64,000 bases of DNA. It comes from a virus. Positions 25,271-33,228 of this stretch are shown here, piece after piece. A program made the position numbers and the translations under genes. The DNA lies in IMG/VR virus record IMGVR_UViG_3300042691_037387, positions 1 to 64,000 of that record; one strand, 5' to 3'. The notes under the pieces are model-generated. The model was not told the DNA's origin. It ran no database searches and saw nothing but the letters and a program-made list of their open reading frames with translations. The first letter of the stretch is position 1; every line of letters starts with the position of its first letter.

Positions 25271-25479
25271 TGAATTCCTCTATTCTTATCACTGCTATCC
25301 AGTGAAGAATTTCTCGACTCCCTATATGTAATCATTACAACTCCGCCACAATATTTACACGGAACATCTTTACCCTCTTGAGCAAAAGGGCTCTTATACA
25401 TGTAGGACATAGGTTGATCAGACTTGCACTCTGTGCAAACGCCTATTACATCGTCTGGATCGTTTATATTATTGCTCAT
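25267..25479 (-). CDS. Zinc-ribbon protein, 70 residues
   Basis: Start at 25479 after AAAAGGAG; the longer frame from 25512 runs inside the primase end. Contains CTECKSDQP and, 27 residues later, CKYCGG, a four-Cys zinc ribbon. Tail is polar. Stop overlaps the polymerase start (ATGA type), so the two are coupled. Possibly a replisome accessory factor. Confidence 0.65.
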   Translation of the reverse strand: MSNNINDPDDVIGVCTECKSDQPMSYMYKSPFAQEGKDVPCKYCGGVVMITYRESRNSSLDSSDKNRGIQ

Positions 25480-26674
25480 CTTCTTTCTCCTTTTGTATCG
25501 GTTTGTATGCAAATCTTACTGGTGACGGAGAAGATTCCTCAGAACCCTCTACATATTTATTTCCTATTTGAATCCATTTTTTCTTTTTATCTAGCTGACA
25601 AGAACCACATCCTACGCCAACTGAATTAGCTCTTTCACAAGTATAAGGTCTTCCTCCAATGCCCATCTGTCTTCTTTTTATCCAGTCATTTATATGCGCG
25701 GAAGATTTTTCAAAATTATAATCATCACACATACTAAGAATACTATGAAGGTAAGTAATTGATTCTTCGTTATACGTAAGTATAGAGCATAGAAAAAGTC
25801 TAGCTTCATGTTCTAGGTGACGATTCTTCTTGGCTTGAAGAGCAAGATTTTTAATTCCACTACAATTCTTGAGTAGATTGTCAAGTGTAAAAACCTTGTC
25901 TGTTTTATCTAAATCTTTAAAGGCTGAGGAACCGTGTTTATTAAAGTAAGAAAGAAAATCTCCTGATCTAGCTTTTTCTATCTCCATATCATAGCTAAAC
26001 TGCCTAAACCATTCATTTGCTCTTGCATTGAAAGATTGCTCTTGAACGGTATTGTCACGTAATTCAGTGCAGTATTCTTTTATATCTTGCAGAGATGAAA
26101 ATAATAAGCTACTGCTAATTCTATTCTTATAAAGACCAGTTAATTGATGCTTTGACCCTGGAAGTCTCCACATTCTTCTTGGATCATATACAGCAAAGTC
26201 CAAGCAATCTAGCCCTAGTTCATCCTTTAACCTAGATGCTATATATCTAAAAATCTTTGGTAGGGCATTTGATGGATTTATGCCCAGGCACACTGCCTCA
26301 CACTCTACGTGAAAGCCTTTCTTGCCAGTAAAGTATACAATTATTGAATCTTCTGGAATGTATTTACAAAGATAAGAATAAAGTTTTCTACATTGGGCAA
26401 GGGATACTTCTTCGTCTTCACTATCTATGTCAAAGTATAGAGATCCTAACCTAATAGCATTCTCTATATCCGATGTATCGTAATGCCAAATGGATGTATA
26501 GAGGCCAGTATTCTCATGTTCTTTCCTAAATTCATCTATTGAGAATATGCTTATTAACTTAGCGCTGCCAGATTCTTTTTGTCTAATAACTCTAGACAAA
26601 GATGGTATATATACAGCTGTTTCAACCAATTGCCATTTATTAAGATACTTTTGAGTATCTAATGGGATGATCAT
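25469..26674 (-). CDS. Archaeo-eukaryotic-type DNA primase
   Basis: 401 residues. Motif I LYFDIDSED (DxD, about residue 80), motif II FTGKKGFHVEC (GxH form), and DPRRMWRLPGSKH (motif III region) are the AEP superfamily hallmarks. A Cys cluster near the C-terminus (CERANSVGVGCGSC) fits the iron-sulfur or zinc module of the large-subunit type. It should prime DNA synthesis for the DnaE-like polymerase with the DnaB-like helicase. An AEP primase next to bacterial-type DnaE and DnaB is a mixed replisome. Confidence 0.82.
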   Translation of the reverse strand: MIIPLDTQKYLNKWQLVETAVYIPSLSRVIRQKESGSAKLISIFSIDEFRKEHENTGLYTSIWHYDTSDIENAIRLGSLYFDIDSEDEEVSLAQCRKLYSYLCKYIPEDSIIVYFTGKKGFHVECEAVCLGINPSNALPKIFRYIASRLKDELGLDCLDFAVYDPRRMWRLPGSKHQLTGLYKNRISSSLLFSSLQDIKEYCTELRDNTVQEQSFNARANEWFRQFSYDMEIEKARSGDFLSYFNKHGSSAFKDLDKTDKVFTLDNLLKNCSGIKNLALQAKKNRHLEHEARLFLCSILTYNEESITYLHSILSMCDDYNFEKSSAHINDWIKRRQMGIGGRPYTCERANSVGVGCGSCQLDKKKKWIQIGNKYVEGSEESSPSPVRFAYKPIQKEKEDEQ

Positions 26675-26838
26675 AGTATTTTTTTCTTAAGCTCTTTTTC
26701 TTTTATACTTCCAATATTTACCCTAGATGCGGCGTTCATATACTTGCTATTATTTCTAAAGTAAATTGAGTCACTTATAATGCTTTCTATATTTGAAAGC
26801 AGATAATATCTTCTTCCTATTCTATCATCTTTATCCAT
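26671..26838 (-). CDS. Small protein upstream of the primase (55 residues)
   Basis: ATG 26838 to TGA 26671, overlapping the primase start by four bases and the HD gene end by eight. Sequence DDRIGRRYYLLSNIESIISDSIYFRNNSKYM then a basic KEKELKKKIL end. Helical; not recognised. The double overlap argues it is translated. Confidence 0.6.
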   Translation of the reverse strand: MDKDDRIGRRYYLLSNIESIISDSIYFRNNSKYMNAASRVNIGSIKEKELKKKIL

Positions 26839-27505
26839 CTAGTCTCCACTTAGGATTAATTAGTTCACTATCTTCTATTACGCTATGAATTTTAGAAGCT
26901 ATATTATCAGATAGGTGAACTATATAGTCTAGATAAGTAATCGGAAAAGTTTCTGGAACTGGAGACCAAGGACCAAGATGACATCTAACTAATCTTAGGA
27001 TGGACTGAACAACTTCTTCTCCAACAAATAAAGTAGAAGATTGGGATTCATTCGCAAATTTTTTGTCATCATTCTGACAGTGAGCTATAAATTTTCCTAC
27101 CGTGTAAGGATGCATTGGATCATAGTGAAAGGAACCGTCATCCTTAGACTCTATACCCTTACATAAATCATGCAGTAGGCACGCTGCCAATACAAGGTCA
27201 CTTTCTTCAGGTGATAGGGAGTAAGAATCTGCCATAATCATGGCTATTCTAACTACTCGTTTTGTATGAAGAACATTCCCACCTTCATTATGCTCATCTG
27301 CTGGATGATATTTTCCAGAAAAACTTGAAGGAATTTTCCAAAAAATATTAGCCCTAACAAGAATTGACCTAACGAATGATTTGATTGCATCATCTGATAT
27401 AAGATCTATTTCTTCCAACAAAGGGAGTAGTATATCATTCTCTTCCTTTAGGGAAATTGATTCATTCTTTTGAATGAGCAGATCATCTAGTATTGATTTT
27501 GTCAT
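26831..27505 (-). CDS. HD-domain phosphohydrolase
   Basis: 224 residues. VLHTKRVVRIAMIMADS supplies the first His, LAACLLHDLCKGIES the HD pair, and YLDYIVHLSDNIASKIHS the final Asp, so the metal site H...HD...D is complete. Family members hydrolyse nucleotides or cyclic (oligo)nucleotides. In a replication block it could be a dNTPase or an anti-defence enzyme that degrades signal nucleotides. Start overlaps the Cas4-like gene by four bases. Confidence 0.78.
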   Translation of the reverse strand: MTKSILDDLLIQKNESISLKEENDILLPLLEEIDLISDDAIKSFVRSILVRANIFWKIPSSFSGKYHPADEHNEGGNVLHTKRVVRIAMIMADSYSLSPEESDLVLAACLLHDLCKGIESKDDGSFHYDPMHPYTVGKFIAHCQNDDKKFANESQSSTLFVGEEVVQSILRLVRCHLGPWSPVPETFPITYLDYIVHLSDNIASKIHSVIEDSELINPKWRLDG

Positions 27506-28293
27506 TTTGTAACCTCGCTATCCCAGCCATTCCATTCTGAGCATGGCTTATCGTATGGACATTTCTTGCAATATGGTATTAGTCCTCTCTTGGGAACTAA
27601 GAGTTTTGTATTTTGAAGTTTTTCTAACCAATAATTAAATGAATTTAAATCGTTTAAATTTATTGGGAAATCATTGAAATCTAAATTTGGACTCAACATA
27701 TCTATATAGCCAAATCTGGTTTGGCTCATTTTAGATGGATTCATGTTATTGAATGCCGAGTACATAGCGCAAAAATCTACTACATATTGGCTTTTATTTG
27801 TTTGTTTATAGTTAAATAATATTTTTGTTATATGATAAGTATTATTTTTGTATAAGATTAAATCAAATTTATCTTCAATATTATAAGGCCCACCGCTTGG
27901 AACGATATATTCTTCTGATATTGACATGGGTATGAAGTTACTCTCAGAATACTTTTCATAAAATAAAAGCAGAGCTGCTGCTGCCTTTGATGTTAAGCTT
28001 GCAACATTGCCATAAACTGATTCATGTTGCTCAGTTATAATATCATAAGAAGTGGTATTCTTAGGGAACCACATTTTTTCCCATCTATTAAGAAGCGATG
28101 CGTATGAGGGTATAACCCCTGACTGCTTCTTGTAAAAGAAGAAATAAATAATATTCTTAATAGTATTTTCAAATTTTTCTGTGTATATATCTCTTGAATA
28201 TATTTTCTCAGGTATTTTTTCTAAATGCCTATAATCATACAATCTTTCGCATAACTGAAAATCCTTTAAACCATCTACTGAAACAAACGGCAT
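27502..28293 (-). CDS. Cas4/RecB-like protein with a degenerate active site
   Basis: 263 residues. Like the nuclease at 20398-21197 it starts with a KDFQLCERLYDYR motif and ends with a YCKKCPYDKPC Cys cluster. The catalytic stretch is altered: EDKFDLILYKNNTYHITKILF replaces GxID...xxDYK, so the essential Asp-x-Lys pair is missing. Likely an inactive or structural paralogue, perhaps a partner subunit of the active nuclease. One base overlap with the helicase gene. Confidence 0.6.
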   Translation of the reverse strand: MPFVSVDGLKDFQLCERLYDYRHLEKIPEKIYSRDIYTEKFENTIKNIIYFFFYKKQSGVIPSYASLLNRWEKMWFPKNTTSYDIITEQHESVYGNVASLTSKAAAALLLFYEKYSESNFIPMSISEEYIVPSGGPYNIEDKFDLILYKNNTYHITKILFNYKQTNKSQYVVDFCAMYSAFNNMNPSKMSQTRFGYIDMLSPNLDFNDFPINLNDLNSFNYWLEKLQNTKLLVPKRGLIPYCKKCPYDKPCSEWNGWDSEVTK

Positions 28294-29753
28294 CAGTGAA
28301 AATCCTTTCCATTGAGAAGATCGTCCAAAAGAGATGATGTTGAGTCGTATGACTCCTCCGTAATTGGATCATATTCTTCGTACTTTTTTTTGAAATCTAC
28401 ATATCTTACTAATGGTGGGTCATAGCTAAATGAAGATCCAGTGATTCTATTTTTTGGTATTTGAAGCTGCATTATATTTTCATCAACAGTGTCATCATCG
28501 GTTGCCAATCTTTTTTCTGTTATGAATATTGTTACAGCGCACTTCTGCTGAATTGCCAATGACCCACCAGTATCAGACTGCTGAACAACTTCTCTTTTTT
28601 CTTTCATTCTATTTGCATTTTCTTGCGCTGTTATTATCAGTACACAGTTCATATCTCTAGCTAGCTTTTCAAGCTTTACCATCATCTCTTCAAACTCGCC
28701 CCATCTAGCCTTGCCTTTGCCTCTGGTAAACATAGATTGAATGGTATCGATAATAATTACGTCTGGAAGATTTTGGTTATGACCCAAAATATCCCTAAGC
28801 CAAAACTCTAAATCCTCAAAGTAAGGAGTATCAGGATCATGCCTAACCATTAAACGGTCACCCCATTGTGACAGCTTATCTTTAAACATCTGCATGTACT
28901 GTTGTTTTTGTTCGCTGCTCCACTTATGTGCCTCTGAATAAACATTCTGCTCAATTATCTGAGTAAAAAGAATTCTTTCCCAGTGACCAAGGGCTTCTTC
29001 AAAGTTTACATAGAGAACTCTATAACCTTTATCTAGCCAATTATTAGCTAAACACTTGGCAAATGTGCTCTTGCCCTTTCCTGACGGAGCTATTACGGCA
29101 TGCACAGCGCCCCTAAAGAAGCCTCCATCGTCAGTATATCCCATTACTCTATTGAGTGATTTAAATTGCGTTGGAAGGAAATCGGGTATGTTTAAAAGAG
29201 AATCTGCTCTAGTTATAATATCAAAGCCATCAGTAACTTTGTCTAATGGATCATAATGTATTTGATTCTCTAGCTCTCTAATTTGAGAGGTAAGCTTCTC
29301 AATTCTAGCAACATCTTCTGGTGTTTTCTGACCCTTTTGATTGAGGATCATCTGCAGCTCCTGCAGGTAGTTGATCTGCTTTCTTTTTCTTGCCTTATGC
29401 TTTATGAGCTCAGTGATTGATTCTGGATTTGAAAGCTCAAGACCCATGAGTATGTCTAGCATTACGGAAACACCAGCATTTCCGCCAAGCGCTTCATATA
29501 TATCTGTCTCTGAATCTAGCCAAGACTTAAAAGCTATTGGATCAACTATATTAAGTTGAGTTGCATTATGAAAAGATAGAAGTGCTTTATAAAATTCGTT
29601 AATTCCTATGTCACCATGAATAATTCCGACTTCTTCATCAGGAAGGTTTTCGGAAAAAAATGTTATGGCATCTGGAACCCTTAAGGATAGAGCAAAAATT
29701 TGATACTCTACAGGCAATGAATCAGTAGTCTCTGTTTCCTGTATTTCTATCAT
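28293..29753 (-). CDS. dnaB: DnaB-like replicative helicase
   Basis: 486 residues. N-terminal helical domain, a linker, then a RecA-fold ATPase: APSGKGKSTFAKC (Walker A, about residue 225), VLYVNFEEALGHW, LPDVIIIDTIQSMFTRGKGKARWGE (Walker B), VLIITAQENANR and SDTGGSLAIQQKC motifs. Drives fork unwinding with the primase and polymerase encoded downstream. A complete family-length protein; stop overlaps the following Cas4-like gene by one base. Confidence 0.88.
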   Translation of the reverse strand: MIEIQETETTDSLPVEYQIFALSLRVPDAITFFSENLPDEEVGIIHGDIGINEFYKALLSFHNATQLNIVDPIAFKSWLDSETDIYEALGGNAGVSVMLDILMGLELSNPESITELIKHKARKRKQINYLQELQMILNQKGQKTPEDVARIEKLTSQIRELENQIHYDPLDKVTDGFDIITRADSLLNIPDFLPTQFKSLNRVMGYTDDGGFFRGAVHAVIAPSGKGKSTFAKCLANNWLDKGYRVLYVNFEEALGHWERILFTQIIEQNVYSEAHKWSSEQKQQYMQMFKDKLSQWGDRLMVRHDPDTPYFEDLEFWLRDILGHNQNLPDVIIIDTIQSMFTRGKGKARWGEFEEMMVKLEKLARDMNCVLIITAQENANRMKEKREVVQQSDTGGSLAIQQKCAVTIFITEKRLATDDDTVDENIMQLQIPKNRITGSSFSYDPPLVRYVDFKKKYEEYDPITEESYDSTSSLLDDLLNGKDFH

Positions 29754-30390
29754 TATTTTTTTTCTTTTCCTTTATAGCTCTATAGGCTTTTTTCCTATAT
29801 TCTGAATTTCTTTTTTTACTGATTCTATATGCTTCAGAATCGGTAATCTTTCTTTTGTTTTTTTGCACTTCAACAGTTTCGCTACTTCGTATAGCATCTA
29901 ACATTCTATCAAACACTGACTGTTCTGTCAGGCTATCATTGTATCTAAATACGACTAAGGCTATATTATTATTTTTGCACCATTCAGCTTTTTTGGTGTC
30001 ACGCTTTACAGCTTCTTCAAACTCATACTTAGAGTCATAAAATCTACTTGTATAGTAGAAATGCTGCCTACCATGATACTCAGCAGCTATCTTATATTTT
30101 TCACAATATACGTCTAGCTTTAGCTTATCTCCGATATGGTATTCATTTATAATGATCTCACCAGGAAGCAGCTTTTGCATTATGGCTGTTAGGGCTGTTT
30201 GGCCCCTAGACATTTTCTTTCTTCTTTCCTTTATCCAAGAAAGACCAAGTGCATTAATTTTTTTATTAACTTTGTCTAGAGGCCAATTCAGCTCTTTTGC
30301 TATTTGAGATAGAGAAAAGTTTGATTCAAAAAGAAGATCGACTAGTAGCTCAATATCGTCATCGTCTTCTTGATATCTTTCACTTTTCAT
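29722..30390 (-). CDS. Restriction-like endonuclease with helix-turn-helix
   Basis: 222 residues from ATG 30390 (the frame extends to 30438). An N-terminal helix-turn-helix (FSLSQIAKELNWPLDKVNKKINALGLSW, about 25-55), then LPGEIIINEYHIGDKLKLDVYCEKYKIAAEYHGRQHF, the E...D...ExxG-x-QH core of DUF559/Vsr-like nucleases, and a Lys/Arg-rich tail. It may cut host DNA or act as a free-standing homing-like endonuclease. It overlaps the helicase start by 32 bases. Confidence 0.7.
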   Translation of the reverse strand: MKSERYQEDDDDIELLVDLLFESNFSLSQIAKELNWPLDKVNKKINALGLSWIKERRKKMSRGQTALTAIMQKLLPGEIIINEYHIGDKLKLDVYCEKYKIAAEYHGRQHFYYTSRFYDSKYEFEEAVKRDTKKAEWCKNNNIALVVFRYNDSLTEQSVFDRMLDAIRSSETVEVQKNKRKITDSEAYRISKKRNSEYRKKAYRAIKEKKKNNDRNTGNRDY

Positions 30391-31018
30391 TTTTAGACAC
30401 TGCGTTGTAGGTTTTGGTAAAATTAATTGTTTTACCAAGATCTATAACAGACATATCTAATCTTTCCCAAATTTTTCCAGCTAACGCCAGACCAAGTGAA
30501 CTACAGTCCATCAAGCAATAGTCAACTCCACCCTCAAACTCTGAAATTTGAGCGAATACATCATCAAGTTTATCGTAATGATTACTGTATGGAACAGTTA
30601 TTACATTAACTTTTGTGTTTAAAGTTTTATAAATTGTTTTTTTATCATGAAAAGATACCACCAAAGTTGGGGTATTCTTAAAGTAAAACGAACAAAAGTA
30701 GTCAAATATATCTTTTTGATTTAAAAAATAATGCTCAAATAAATTTGAACTGTAACTTCTATCTGAATCCTGAATACCAATCTTCGCATGCTTATTATTA
30801 TTTATATCATCCACTAAACCAGAAGAATAGTTTTTCATGATTCTGGGGTGCTCTAGTGATATGCTTTTAAGAACTGCTTTTGCAAAGTGATTTGGAAATG
30901 AACTTTCATTCTTTTTATTTAAAGCTACAATTGAATACTTTGATATATTCATGAAAGAAAATTTTTCTTTAGCGTTCATTAACAAAGTTAAATCAATAAT
31001 TGCTTGCTTTTCATTCTT
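30380..31018 (-). CDS. GT-D-type glycosyltransferase-like protein
   Basis: 212 residues from the ATG at 31018. FMNISKYSIVALNKKNES at the start and GGVDYCLMDCSSLGLALAGKIWERLDMSVIDLGKTIN near the end recall the C-terminal pattern of the GT-D fold (DUF1792-like) sugar transferases, where the D-x-G/SLG-x-x-L loop lies. Evidence is modest. It lies beside two GT2-type genes, which fits. Confidence 0.5.
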   Translation of the reverse strand, partial: KNEKQAIIDLTLLMNAKEKFSFMNISKYSIVALNKKNESSFPNHFAKAVLKSISLEHPRIMKNYSSGLVDDINNNKHAKIGIQDSDRSYSSNLFEHYFLNQKDIFDYFCSFYFKNTPTLVVSFHDKKTIYKTLNTKVNVITVPYSNHYDKLDDVFAQISEFEGGVDYCLMDCSSLGLALAGKIWERLDMSVIDLGKTINFTKTYNAVSKNEK

Positions 31019-31034
31019 CATTTCATACTCCGAT

Positions 31035-31745
31035 TTATAGGCCGAATTTTCCCCAGTCAATTAGGACTGGAGCTTCATCTACAATAGAATTAATATGGTT
31101 AATATTATGGAATTTTCCACCATCTAGCTGTGAGTATCTCTCAAATTTAGACTTTTTATCTTCATCATGTACATAACCAAGATGCTTCATAATTAAGCCA
31201 GAGTTAATCCAAAAATTATTTTGCTTTAACATATTTAGAACATATGTCGGCTCTGAGCCACATGCTAGCTCTCTATCATGAAACGTTCCGCCATTCAAGA
31301 ATCTAAAAATTCTACTACTGTTAGTGGGAGCCCAAAGTTTATCTACTCGATACTGCATTTGATTCCACATGTGGTAGAAGCGAACATTTACAACATCTTT
31401 TTCTGACCTATTGAGTACTGATTTTATATCCAATGAATCAAGATTATTGATATCATATAGCATTTCATCACAATCTATTGCGATAATCCAATCACCCTCA
31501 TGTGCATGATTTTCAAGATTCAACCATGCGTACTTGCGCAGTCTGCCCTCATGTACATTGAACATTCTTTTTGGCGTTTTATATACATGCGCATAGCTTG
31601 ATGCTACGTCAGCAGTGTTATCGTCTGAACAGTCATCTGTAAAGACAATCTCATCTACCTGCTTTGATAATCTTTCTAAAACATCTTTTAGAAATCTTTC
31701 GGACTCGTTACGTCCAACCATTTGAGCAATAACTTTTTGAGTCAT
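31035..31745 (-). CDS. Glycosyltransferase family 2
   Basis: 236 residues from ATG 31745 (GGAAG upstream); the longer frame from 31802 runs through a terminator hairpin and is rejected. EIVFTDDCSDDNTAD, then DWIIAIDCDEMLYD (DxD, here DCDE) define a GT-A transferase. RVDKLWAPTNSSRIFRF is the acceptor-side region. It could glycosylate phage DNA, tail or host surface. Confidence 0.82.
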   Translation of the reverse strand: MTQKVIAQMVGRNESERFLKDVLERLSKQVDEIVFTDDCSDDNTADVASSYAHVYKTPKRMFNVHEGRLRKYAWLNLENHAHEGDWIIAIDCDEMLYDINNLDSLDIKSVLNRSEKDVVNVRFYHMWNQMQYRVDKLWAPTNSSRIFRFLNGGTFHDRELACGSEPTYVLNMLKQNNFWINSGLIMKHLGYVHDEDKKSKFERYSQLDGGKFHNINHINSIVDEAPVLIDWGKFGL

Positions 31746-31764
31746 AACTTCCAATCTTAAAAAT

Positions 31765-31790
31765 GAGAATAGCGGGGTTTTACCCCCGCT
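31765..31790 (-). terminator. Intrinsic terminator
   Basis: Transcript strand AGCGGGG, loop GTAAAA, CCCCGCT (31790-31771), followed by ATTCTCATTTTT. Ends the transcript of the GC-rich gene at 31812-32006. Confidence 0.7.
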
Positions 31791-31811
31791 ACCTCGGACC
31801 AATAAAAACTA

Positions 31812-32006
31812 TCAATCAACGATCTGTTCGCGAGCCTGCACTGCAGAAATTCGCTCAACATCAACGTCTCTGAACATAAGCTCACCCGAAACACCTGGGA
31901 GGGTGCGGCGATTGCTCTTAGCGAGCTTCTCTGCATCCGCCATCGTGTTTGCCTTCACGATAGAAGTTGTGGTAACCGTGAAGTACTTGAACTTGTTTTC
32001 TGACAT
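31812..32006 (-). CDS. Small protein with GC-rich codon use (64 residues)
   Basis: Start at 32006 (AAAGGA upstream). Sequence FKYFTVTTTSIVKANTMADAEKLAKSNRR then LPGVSGELMFRDVDVERISAVQAREQIVD: a short beta-alpha-beta unit, like phage proteins that adopt a small ferredoxin-like fold. Codons end in C or G (GCC GAG AAG CTC, CGC CGC ACC CTC), in sharp contrast with neighbours and like the plus-strand gene at 20188. It has its own terminator. Probably highly expressed. Confidence 0.65.
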   Translation of the reverse strand: MSENKFKYFTVTTTSIVKANTMADAEKLAKSNRRTLPGVSGELMFRDVDVERISAVQAREQIVD

Positions 32007-32021
32007 TTTTTGTCCTTTCAA

Positions 32022-32426
32022 TTATTTAGTTGGATAATGAATTGCGATATATTCTATCGCATCTTGCAGGGTGTCTGCAAGTTTTGTTGCCATATATTTC
32101 ATGTACACCCTATCCTTATGTTTTGGGTGACAGAACACAACTGCTGGCTGTCCATGGATTTTAGCCCACGACAATTCAAAGTCAGTTCCAATATATGCGC
32201 GATCTTCTATCATATATTCTACAAGAATAAGATCAGATCTCTCCTGCATAAATATATTTTTTCTTGCTACTTCTTCTGGAGACATGTCTCTATCTTCTGG
32301 TATTGAAGTAGGATCATACACTGAATAACCACGCTGTGTCAACATAAACGTGGCTTCTTTTCTCCAACTTATTGCGTACTCTCCAACGTAATCCATAGCG
32401 CCAGAAAGAAAAACTGTTACACTCAT
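32022..32426 (-). CDS. Nucleoside 2-deoxyribosyltransferase-like protein
   Basis: 134 residues from ATG 32426. FLSGAMDYVGEYAISWRKEA, then DLILVEYMIEDRAYIGTDFELSWAKIHGQPAVVF, matches the fold with G-x-M/D and the (G)T-x-x-E(L/M) catalytic Glu region. It could act on nucleosides, in base exchange or nucleotide salvage or modification. Start overlaps the upstream gene by four bases. Confidence 0.7.
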   Translation of the reverse strand: MSVTVFLSGAMDYVGEYAISWRKEATFMLTQRGYSVYDPTSIPEDRDMSPEEVARKNIFMQERSDLILVEYMIEDRAYIGTDFELSWAKIHGQPAVVFCHPKHKDRVYMKYMATKLADTLQDAIEYIAIHYPTK

Positions 32427-32827
32427 ACAGGCCAATAATACTCTAGATCTGCTGGTTCGTCAAAATATTGAGAATAATATTCGTAATCTTTTCTCAACAA
32501 GTTTGATCTATGTGATCTGTGCAAGTCTTTATTCCCGAACCAACTAGGAAGGGTTATGCGCTTATAGTCTAATTTTTCAAGCTGCATTGTATTTTTATAG
32601 CCTCGCTTTACCCACTCTTCTATCGTGAAGTTCTGATAAAGCTTTAGGGCTTCTTCGTAGCCTGTCCACATACGGGTTACTGGATGATTGCGCCAACCTT
32701 TTGTTGGTGTTCTATCGAGCAAGATATTCAGTACTTGAAATGTCTCTACTCTTTGCTTTCCGAGCCGACGATAGTCCAAAACTCTTACTGATTGCAAAAG
32801 GTCTGGGTACGGCAAAAAAGTTTGCAT
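32423..32827 (-). CDS. Pyrimidine-dimer-glycosylase-like (MSMEG_6728-type) protein
   Basis: 134 residues from ATG 32827. QTFLPYPDLLQSVRVLDYRRLGKQRVETFQVL, HPVTRMWTGYEEAL and RGYKNTM are the conserved boxes of this small family, which is related to dimer DNA glycosylases. Codon 21 is an in-frame CGG (32767-32765) for the second Arg of the conserved RRLGKQR. Here CGG is followed by C and the frame continues normally. It is the only such codon in the window and an important contrast to the CGGA sites. Confidence 0.8.
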   Translation of the reverse strand: MQTFLPYPDLLQSVRVLDYRRLGKQRVETFQVLNILLDRTPTKGWRNHPVTRMWTGYEEALKLYQNFTIEEWVKRGYKNTMQLEKLDYKRITLPSWFGNKDLHRSHRSNLLRKDYEYYSQYFDEPADLEYYWPV

Positions 32828-32831
32828 TTTA

Positions 32832-33227
32832 TTAGTCTTTCTTAAACTCTGTCCATGTTTTATCGCCAACACCATAATACTCTCTAGCTAAACCTGATGC
32901 AACTATATCCGTATTTAAACATGCACCTTCTGCATTCCACACTCTTGCCAAGACTCTGCCATACTTTTCATTCTTGTCAAGAATAGTTTCTATCTTAACC
33001 TTGTGCCCTGCTTTTGCTAGCCATTGATCAGTGAATTCTTTTGCGGCTAAGCCCTTCTGTTTTTCTTCTAGATTAGTTGTACGACTTTCCGGTGTATTAA
33101 CGCCATAGAGCCTAACTCTTCCCTTACGAAGTGTATCAAATCCAAGATCAATAACTATATCGAATGTATCGCCATCAATTATTTTCTTTACTTCTGCATT
33201 GTAGTAATAAACGTTTTTATCTTCCAT
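32832..33227 (-). CDS. Staphylococcal-nuclease-like (thermonuclease) protein
   Basis: 131 residues. VKKIIDGDTFDIVIDLG, RVRLYGVNTPESRT, KEFTDQWL and YGRVLARVW hold the SNase catalytic set (Asp, Arg, Glu and Arg in the D-G-D-T, R-L-x-G-x-x-x-P-E and G-R patterns). It would hydrolyse DNA or RNA. No signal peptide is visible, so it probably acts inside the cell, for example on host DNA. Confidence 0.88.
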   Translation of the reverse strand: MEDKNVYYYNAEVKKIIDGDTFDIVIDLGFDTLRKGRVRLYGVNTPESRTTNLEEKQKGLAAKEFTDQWLAKAGHKVKIETILDKNEKYGRVLARVWNAEGACLNTDIVASGLAREYYGVGDKTWTEFKKD

Positions 33228-33228
33228 T

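Noticed and set aside
31746-31802. Extended start of the glycosyltransferase at 31802
   Set aside because: The extra residues are translated from a terminator hairpin; ATG 31745 has a ribosome site.
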